From contig BPGU01000004.1 of the NCBI GenBank assembly GCA_026003195.1, positions 258,317-322,316 of the forward strand: 64,000 nt of DNA. The letters run 5' to 3'. The position numbers were made by a program, and so were the translations under genes. This DNA is from Armatimonadota bacterium. GTDB taxonomy: Bacteria; Armatimonadota; HRBIN16. Positions 58,434 to 64,000 of this stretch are shown piece after piece. The first letter of the stretch is position 1, and every line of letters begins with the position of its first letter. The notes under the pieces were generated by a model. It worked only from the letters and a program-made list of their open reading frames with translations. It was not told where the DNA came from and ran no database searches.

Positions 58434-60734
58434 CTATTCTTTCCACAGAGAGGCGGTCAGGAAGACCATAATCTCCGAGTTGCTGCGCTTGGTGTTCGTC
58501 TGTTTGAACAGGTAGCCCAGTATCGGCAGGTCTCCCAGCAGAGGCACTTTCTGCACCAGTTTCAGGTCGCGCTGGGAGATAAGCCCGCCGATAACCAGCG
58601 TCTCACCACTGCGCAGGCGCACCGCGCTGTCGGCGAAACGTCGGGACACCTGTGGTATCTCTCCACCGACGGGCGTCTTCAGAAAGCCGGTGATGAGACT
58701 CACTTCGGGGTGAATCTGCAGGGTGATGTCGCCCTCCGGGTTGGTCTTGGCGACGACGTTGAGCTGGATGCCTACGTTCACTTTGCCGGTGGTCACGCTA
58801 ACGCCGTTCTGCGTGGACTGCACGCTCTCGATGTAGCGCACCTCGTCGCCAATGAATATCTGCGCCTGCTTGGCGTTGAGCACCAGCAGTTTGGGGTTCG
58901 CCAGTAAGCGTGCTTTGTTGTCTTTGAACAGGGCATCCAGCTTCGCACTGATGCCGATGGCGTCGCGTGTTAACCTCCCGAATACGATAGTGCCAAAGTT
59001 GCCACGGTCTGGCGGATTTGGGGTGTCCAGGGTGAAGTTGGCTTTGGTGCCACTGAAATCCCACAGCACACCCAGCGTGTTGTCCGCGTCAGTGCTCACC
59101 TCCACGACCTTCGCCTCAATCAACACCTGTGGTGGGGCGATGTCGATGCGTGCCAGTGCCTCTTTAGCGCGGTCTACTGCAGCGCGCGGTCCCATCAGGA
59201 TTAGCGTGTTGACCCGCTCGTCTACCAATGGGTCGTTACCGGTTCCTCCCTGTTGTTGACCGCCGCCCTGTTGACCACCGCCCGAGCCTCCGCCGCTCTG
59301 CAGCGCCTGGTCCACACCCTTTTCGCCAACCGTTCTGCCCGCCGAGTCGCCCAGTGGCGCGGGAGCAAGCAGGTTGAAGCCGGGGCGTGGTCCCAGGATA
59401 ATGGTGACCTCTGGCACCAGCTCCGAGACGATGGTGCGCAGGTCGGTCGGAGAGGCATGTTTCACGGTGTAGGTGTCCACCACCATGTCCTGATGGGACT
59501 GGCTGAGGGTGCTATCCACCGTCTCGATCAGCTCGGTGGCGGTGCGCACTTCGGTTTCCGTTCCCGAAACCAGGGCGACCTTAGTGCCGGTTCCCTTGGT
59601 GGACTGTGCACTGGTCAGATTCCATGAGATCTGCACTCCGGGCGCCTGTTCCTGGATCACCTTGCTCAGGCTGTTGGGGTCGGCATAGCGGTAAGCCACT
59701 ATCTGGGTAATCCGTGTCTGAGGAGCAGAGGTTTGTGTATCGCTGAGCAGATTCTGCAGCCCCTGCGGAGTGGCCACCACATAGGTAGTGCCCACCTTAG
59801 CGTAGCGGTAACCGCTCAGCCGCGTGATCAGTTCCAGCGCTTCCTCCACGCCCACGCCAGCGAGGCTGACGGTGACCGTACCCTTCACCTCTGGGCTGGT
59901 GACGATGTTGGTTTGCGTTTGCAAGGAAAGCGCCTTCAACACATCAGCGATTTCCGCCCCCACGAAGTCCACCGTCACGCGCGGGGCAGGGCGCGGTGGA
60001 GCAGAAGCGATGCGCGTTTCCGCAGCAGGCCGCTGGGGTAGCACCGGCTTCGCTTCAGGCAGCTGGGCTACCTGCACGCCCCCTTCAGGCTTCTGCGCCT
60101 GCTGTATCTCTGGTTGAGGCGATTGCGCAGGCGCAGGTGGTTCCTCGGTCGTCGGCTGCTGGACCTCGGGCTTCGTTTCGGTAGAGGTAGGCTTGGCTGG
60201 TGCTTCATCCTCCGCCGCCTGCGCCCGAGCCACTACCGGTTTGGGGGTCTCCCGCGCTGAGACGTTCTGGACATTCGTCGTAGAGGGTGCAGCCGGTGTC
60301 TCTGTCTGCACGGGGTCGGTGTCGGGCGAGTGCCCCTGCTTCCACACCGTCAGCACCAGCGTCTGTCCGTTATTCTGCCTCGTCAACTGCGCGGGGCGCC
60401 TCTCGGTGGTGACTACCCAGATGCGTGTGATGGGTGGACGAGCCCGGTACCAGCCGTAGCGTGCCCACAGAATACCTCCCCGGCGCACGCGCTCGATCTT
60501 CGCTTTGCCTATCAAACCGGCGGGCACATCTACATATACCCAGCCTTTCTTCCCGTAGAACTGGATGCCTGGTGGGTTGATGGGCGCGCTCAGTTGCATA
60601 ACCACCTGGAAGTAGGCGTCATTCTGAACGAATTGCACCCGTACGCTCTTCGCACTGGGGGCAGCATGGGCGGCGAGGAGTGCGCCCAGCACGAACAGCA
60701 GAGTGAACAACGAAAGGGAATATCTACTTCGCAT
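58434..60734 (-). CDS. pilQ: type IV pilus secretin PilQ
   Basis: 766 aa with signal peptide (to about residue 24). Residues about 28-130 are an AMIN domain (VRVQFVQNDAYFQVVMQLSA, peptidoglycan binding). A Pro/Gln/Thr-rich linker of about 100 residues follows. Then STN (PRVTVDFVGAEIADVLKALS), two or more N domains and the secretin channel (QVLIEAKVVEVSTDADNTLG, SRRFADSAVRLRSGETLVIG, GLISQRDLKLVQKVPLLGDL). A glycine/glutamine-rich insert (GGGSGGGQQGGGQQQGG) lies near residue 495. Forms the outer membrane ring for the pilus. Confidence 0.92.
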   Translation of the reverse strand: MRSRYSLSLFTLLFVLGALLAAHAAPSAKSVRVQFVQNDAYFQVVMQLSAPINPPGIQFYGKKGWVYVDVPAGLIGKAKIERVRRGGILWARYGWYRARPPITRIWVVTTERRPAQLTRQNNGQTLVLTVWKQGHSPDTDPVQTETPAAPSTTNVQNVSARETPKPVVARAQAAEDEAPAKPTSTETKPEVQQPTTEEPPAPAQSPQPEIQQAQKPEGGVQVAQLPEAKPVLPQRPAAETRIASAPPRPAPRVTVDFVGAEIADVLKALSLQTQTNIVTSPEVKGTVTVSLAGVGVEEALELITRLSGYRYAKVGTTYVVATPQGLQNLLSDTQTSAPQTRITQIVAYRYADPNSLSKVIQEQAPGVQISWNLTSAQSTKGTGTKVALVSGTETEVRTATELIETVDSTLSQSHQDMVVDTYTVKHASPTDLRTIVSELVPEVTIILGPRPGFNLLAPAPLGDSAGRTVGEKGVDQALQSGGGSGGGQQGGGQQQGGTGNDPLVDERVNTLILMGPRAAVDRAKEALARIDIAPPQVLIEAKVVEVSTDADNTLGVLWDFSGTKANFTLDTPNPPDRGNFGTIVFGRLTRDAIGISAKLDALFKDNKARLLANPKLLVLNAKQAQIFIGDEVRYIESVQSTQNGVSVTTGKVNVGIQLNVVAKTNPEGDITLQIHPEVSLITGFLKTPVGGEIPQVSRRFADSAVRLRSGETLVIGGLISQRDLKLVQKVPLLGDLPILGYLFKQTNTKRSNSEIMVFLTASLWKE

Positions 60735-61347
60735 TCGGATTACCTCCCGGACGCAGTGTTACGGTTTTGCCGTCCTTTTCCAAAACGACTCCGTCGCGTG
60801 ACACCGTGCGCAGCAGGTAGCCGCCTTCCAGCTGGTGCCCCGGTTGCACGATGCGCTGGTTACCGCCTTCCGAGCGCAATATCGCTACCGGACGCTCGCC
60901 GACCACAACGCCGGTGACCGTGATGTTCGGCTGAGTTTCCTGCTGAGGTGTGGACGGAGCAGGGGTGTCCACAGGCGACGTCGAGCTGCCGGATGCACTT
61001 GAAACAGGCGTCACCGGCATGGGGGGGAGTGTGCCCACCGAGGGCACAGAAGCCACCCGCGGCGCCTGGCGAGGGGTTTGCACCTGATTCTGCTTCAGGT
61101 TGTCGAACTGGGGCGGGATGACAAAGGGGTCCCGCATAGGCTCGGACGAACTGAGCCAGGGTGGGGCAGTGGTCTGAGGTTCTGCCTCCTTTGCCTGTTG
61201 CTCCGACGTGGTTGTGGTTGCCCCTTTGGTATTGGCGCTGGTGGAACCGGTAAAGAACAGCTGATACGCAGCATAGCCCATCGCCGCCAGGAACAGGACG
61301 CCCAGCACGATGACCTGCTGCATCTGCTTGCGATCCATCTTCTTCAT
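60724..61347 (-). CDS. PilP-like pilus alignment protein
   Basis: 207 aa. Membrane helix at residues 10-30, long Ser/Thr/Pro-rich linker, motif RDPFVIPP (as in PilP), and a C-terminal small beta domain (NITVTGVVVGERPVAILRSE, GHQLEGGYLLRTVSRDGVVL). The layout and its place between pilO and pilQ identify it as the PilP equivalent that links the inner membrane complex to the secretin, although a lipobox is missing. It overlaps pilQ by 11 bp and pilO by 4 bp. Confidence 0.75.
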   Translation of the reverse strand: MKKMDRKQMQQVIVLGVLFLAAMGYAAYQLFFTGSTSANTKGATTTTSEQQAKEAEPQTTAPPWLSSSEPMRDPFVIPPQFDNLKQNQVQTPRQAPRVASVPSVGTLPPMPVTPVSSASGSSTSPVDTPAPSTPQQETQPNITVTGVVVGERPVAILRSEGGNQRIVQPGHQLEGGYLLRTVSRDGVVLEKDGKTVTLRPGGNPNAK

Positions 61348-61985
61348 TGCTGCGCGCCTCCTTCCGCACTACGAAAGATGAAGGCAGCCAGTGTGAACTG
61401 TGCCTCCACCTCAAAGGGGTCTGTGGGTTCTTTGCGCTGGCGCGGTCGGAACTGCACGCGCTCTACTGCCAGAATCTTGGGGAAGCGAGTGAGCCCCTCC
61501 GTGAAGCGCATCACGTTCCCAAACTTCCCCTGCACGGAGACATCGATAATCTGCTTCTCGTAAGGCTCTGCAGGTTTCTTCTTCTCCTCGTCCTTCTTCT
61601 CGTCGTTGCCCTCCTGCTGAGCCTTGGGGGCGGGCTGTGCATTCGACGGGCGCACCGAGAGCACTGTCAGCTGGTAAGATTTCGCACTGGACTCGAGTTG
61701 CTTCAGCAGCGTCGGGATATACGCGCGTTCGCTCACCGACAGCTCCAGGTGTTGTAACTGCTGGAGAGCGGTGTGATAGCGCTGCTGTACCTGCTCCAGT
61801 CGCTGGGCGATGGTTCTGCCCTCTTCCACCTGCTTCTCCGCTGCCTGCACACGCCCTTGCAGGTCGGTATAGCCGGTGTATTGCCAGTAGATAGCCCCTG
61901 CACCCACCAGAAGAACGACGATGCAGAGGGTGATCATACTGCGCAACAGCACGGTACCGTTTGCATCACGAACTGCCAGCTTCAT
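61344..61985 (-). CDS. pilO: pilus assembly protein PilO
   Basis: 213 aa. One membrane helix (about 14-35), a coiled coil (QGRVQAAEKQVEEGRTIAQR), then a ferredoxin-like domain (SERAYIPTLLKQLESSAKSY, GKFGNVMRFTEGLTRFPKIL). An acidic/lysine-rich insert (KAQQEGNDEKKDEEKKKPAE) sits near residue 125-145. PilO pairs with PilN in the inner membrane alignment complex. Overlaps pilN by 20 bp. Confidence 0.85.
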   Translation of the reverse strand: MKLAVRDANGTVLLRSMITLCIVVLLVGAGAIYWQYTGYTDLQGRVQAAEKQVEEGRTIAQRLEQVQQRYHTALQQLQHLELSVSERAYIPTLLKQLESSAKSYQLTVLSVRPSNAQPAPKAQQEGNDEKKDEEKKKPAEPYEKQIIDVSVQGKFGNVMRFTEGLTRFPKILAVERVQFRPRQRKEPTDPFEVEAQFTLAAFIFRSAEGGAQQ

Positions 61986-62571
61986 CCTTGCCCTCCTCTC
62001 GCTCGGGCGTCTGTACCTGTGCCGCCACCTCGAAGTCCACCGTCTCGAAGTTGTTGTAGCTGCGCTGCTGCGTGAAGTGCAACTCCACTTTTTCGAAGGT
62101 GGGAATGGTATTCAGGCGCAACATCATCTCTCCCACTTGCTGCTGGGTCAAGGTAGAACCGGTGAGGGTGATGACCGTGCTCTGTTGCTTCTTGTCACCA
62201 TCCTGCTTCTGCGAGCTGGTGATGCTGGTGAGCCACACATCGGCAGGCAAGCATCGGGCGATGCCGTTGATGGTAGCATACCAGCGCTGGGTATGCTGTT
62301 GTGCCTCGGTGAGGGTGCGCAGTTTAGGCATCAACGCCTGGGTGTCGCGCTCGGTCTTGGCAACCAGCTCTAAGGTCGGCTGGATCTTCTGGATCTCCTG
62401 CTGGGCGCGGTTCAAGCGCGCCTGCAGAGACAGGTTGCTCATGCCCAGGAAAGAGAATACTCCTGCCAGCACTCCCACCTCTGCCAGCAGGACGGTGAGC
62501 AACTGCCTGCGACGGCGTATCTGGAGCGCCTGCTGCTCTCTGCGCTCCGAGATCATGTTGATAAACGGCAT
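61966..62571 (-). CDS. pilN: pilus assembly protein PilN
   Basis: 201 aa. Short cytoplasmic start MPFINMISERREQQALQIRR, as in the PilN segment that binds PilM. Then one membrane helix (about 24-45), coiled coil, and ferredoxin-like C-terminal half (CLPADVWLTSITSSQKQDG). Acts with PilO. Gap of 26 bp after pilM. Confidence 0.85.
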   Translation of the reverse strand: MPFINMISERREQQALQIRRRRQLLTVLLAEVGVLAGVFSFLGMSNLSLQARLNRAQQEIQKIQPTLELVAKTERDTQALMPKLRTLTEAQQHTQRWYATINGIARCLPADVWLTSITSSQKQDGDKKQQSTVITLTGSTLTQQQVGEMMLRLNTIPTFEKVELHFTQQRSYNNFETVDFEVAAQVQTPEREEGKDEAGSS

Positions 62572-62597
62572 ACCGGTACCTCCTCTCCCTGTGCCGT

Positions 62598-63815
62598 TCA
62601 GGCGGCGTGAAGCTGCCGTTCGGCAAACGCCTCACGCACTGCCAGCCCTACCGCAATCCCCAACACAGGGGTGAACATTTGTAACGCTTCGGCGGAGATA
62701 TGTGCGGTGTCAAAATCGGGATTATTGAACGGGTCGCCTGGCTCGACCTCCAAGCCCAACCGTGCCGAGGCATACTCCGCAAAACCGCCGAGGCGAGAAC
62801 TGCCTCCGGTGAGAATGAGACCACTGACCTGCCCCTGAGGACTGCCCTCTGGAAATTGGGATTGATAGTAGTGTAGCGAACGGCGTACCTCGCGCAGCAG
62901 CTCGTCCACATGCCCCTGAAGAGCCTTGAGCACCGATTCGTCCTGGTGGTTGCTCGCGCTCTCCGCAACGCCTTCGCCCTCCTCCACAGAGGCAGCAGTG
63001 CGCGAGCGATTGCTCCGACGCTTCAGTAACTGTCGGAAGTCTACAGTGTGCTTGAACTTCTCCGCTTCCGACCAGCTGCAGTGCAACGTTGCCTGCACAG
63101 TCTGAGTGAAGGCGTCGCCTGCGATGGGGATAGTACGGGTCAGGAAGAAGCCCTCGTTCGAGACGATGTACAGGTTGGTGCACGAGGCACCAATATCCAC
63201 CAGAGCAACGGGGTGCTCCTGCAGCTTCGCCATTGCCACGCGATTGATTTCGAACAGGGCACGGAAGAGTGCGAACGCCTCCACTTCTACCGCCAGCGCT
63301 TCCAGTCCCGCCAGTTCTACCGTGCGAACCTGTGCGTCCACCATCTCGCGAGGAGCCACGACCAGCAGCACCTGCATCTGTTTTTCCGCCTTCTGTTCGC
63401 CTTCTGCCGGAGCCGACTCCACATCTCCAAGAATCTCGAAGCCCACGTAGCTGTCCTCAATGGAGGTGGAGACATATTTGCTGGCTTCGTAGCGAATGGT
63501 TTTACGCAGCATGGCTTCGGTCATCTTGGGCAAGGTGACCTGTCTGACGATGACCGGCGCGCCGGCAATGGCGGTAACGGCTGCAGAGGCGCGGAAAGTG
63601 TTTTCGCGCAGGAGCCGTTTGATAGCGTCCGCGACCTCCTGCGGTTGCACGATGACGCCGTCACGGATGGCGTCGGCTGGGGTAGGACACTGTGCGATTT
63701 GCAACAACCTCCACCCGGTGCGGGTAGGTTCCACCTGCACCGCCTTCATCGTGTAGCTGCCTAGGTCCAGTCCAACGACGCCCTGTTTGTGGAAAACTCC
63801 CTTCCAACGAGCCAT
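62598..63815 (-). CDS. pilM: pilus assembly actin-like protein PilM
   Basis: 405 aa from the ATG ending at 63815 (MARWKGVFHKQGVVGLDLGS), with AAGAGGTGG just before; the longer frame does not fit. Actin-like ATPase landmarks: VVGLDLGSYTMKAVQ, VALVDIGASCTNLYIVSNEG and GLILTGGSSRLGGFAEYAS. A linker of 30 residues (SNRSRTAASVEEGEGVAESA) is inserted near 300. Cytoplasmic, binds the PilN tail. First gene of the operon pilMNOPQ-pilB-HDOD-pilT-pilC. No clear promoter was found in 63816-64000. Confidence 0.92.
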   Translation of the reverse strand: MARWKGVFHKQGVVGLDLGSYTMKAVQVEPTRTGWRLLQIAQCPTPADAIRDGVIVQPQEVADAIKRLLRENTFRASAAVTAIAGAPVIVRQVTLPKMTEAMLRKTIRYEASKYVSTSIEDSYVGFEILGDVESAPAEGEQKAEKQMQVLLVVAPREMVDAQVRTVELAGLEALAVEVEAFALFRALFEINRVAMAKLQEHPVALVDIGASCTNLYIVSNEGFFLTRTIPIAGDAFTQTVQATLHCSWSEAEKFKHTVDFRQLLKRRSNRSRTAASVEEGEGVAESASNHQDESVLKALQGHVDELLREVRRSLHYYQSQFPEGSPQGQVSGLILTGGSSRLGGFAEYASARLGLEVEPGDPFNNPDFDTAHISAEALQMFTPVLGIAVGLAVREAFAERQLHAA

Positions 63816-64000
63816 TAGCTGCCACCTCTTGTGCTCCCGGGCAACAGCCCGAGCAGGTGTGAGGAATCCTTCCACACTCGCGCGGGTGGACAGGATGTCC
63901 CTCATGCTGAATTATCGTGAAACTGGTAAAAAAACTGGAGAGTAAGGAGAAACATTGCAGCATGTTGCAGGTATACTTTGTGTGTCGGGGAACGGCTTGA

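Noticed and set aside
1-64000. CRISPR array, tRNA or rRNA genes
   Set aside because: No series of equally spaced identical repeats and no cloverleaf or rRNA-like stretch was seen. Reading by eye can miss a tRNA, so a covariance-model scan would be decisive.
1-64000. Insertion sequence or prophage
   Set aside because: No transposase, integrase or phage structural gene appears among the reading frames; repeats present are short and non-coding.

Overview
The window is GC-rich, gene-dense bacterial chromosome with no rRNA or tRNA gene, phage, transposase or CRISPR array that I could see. The gene mix points to a Gram-negative-type envelope in a deep-branching, probably thermophilic, saccharolytic lineage. 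The best guess is Armatimonadota or a close neighbour. The reasons are a complete type IV pilus operon with secretin, an H-X9-DG type prepilin-like protein, many secreted carbohydrate-related proteins (GH116, DUF4838, DUF4380, beta-helix, dockerin), DUF6785/DUF6754-like membrane proteins and Uma2 endonuclease copies. This assignment is inference.

Layout. 1-4 kb (minus): the start of a YwiC-like membrane protein cut by the window edge, an STN-domain lipoprotein, an exported OB-fold protein and a LolA-like protein. 4.1-7.6 kb (plus): a GT2 glycosyltransferase and a YncE-propeller/phosphoesterase fusion. 7.7-16.9 kb (minus): a beta-helix protein, two mosaic Uma2 copies, a beta-propeller/dockerin protein, a sugar-catabolism operon (iolB, PIG-L deacetylase, TIM-barrel isomerase) and a TlpA thioredoxin. 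17.0-20.6 kb: a GH116 glycosidase carrying an inserted levanase-type module. 20.6-24.1 kb: an array of displaced RHS/YD tip cassettes interleaved with small genes and flanked by double-hairpin repeats. 24.1-34.3 kb: a membrane protein pair, an oxidoreductase, a small alarmone hydrolase, a URO-D-family protein, a glycosidase-like TIM barrel, a solitary DNA methyltransferase and two transporters. 34.3-37.7 kb (minus): a Co/Ni ECF transporter (fused CbiM-PDGLE-CbiQ plus an ATPase with a His-rich tail) immediately behind a VapBC pair.

38.9-44.4 kb is the most unusual stretch. A 48-aa DUF104 antitoxin-like gene and a LuxR-type HTH gene diverge from back-to-back promoters. The HTH gene runs into a run of nine G that is also the spacer of a TTGACA/TAGAAT promoter in front of a DUF1573 gene. 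A possible 42-aa peptide, a membrane-anchored exported protein, an O-antigen-ligase/GT51 fusion and a prepilin-like protein follow. 44.5-49.9 kb: purB, a nucleotidyltransferase-type pair, a DUF4838 protein and a YbaK deacylase. 49.9-53.1 kb: a quinol-type nitric oxide reductase with a cupin gene, divergent from an Rrf2-family regulator across a perfect 22-bp palindrome, so a self-contained NO-detoxification unit. 53.2-63.8 kb (minus): the type IV pilus operon pilM-N-O-P-Q-B-HDOD-pilT-pilC.
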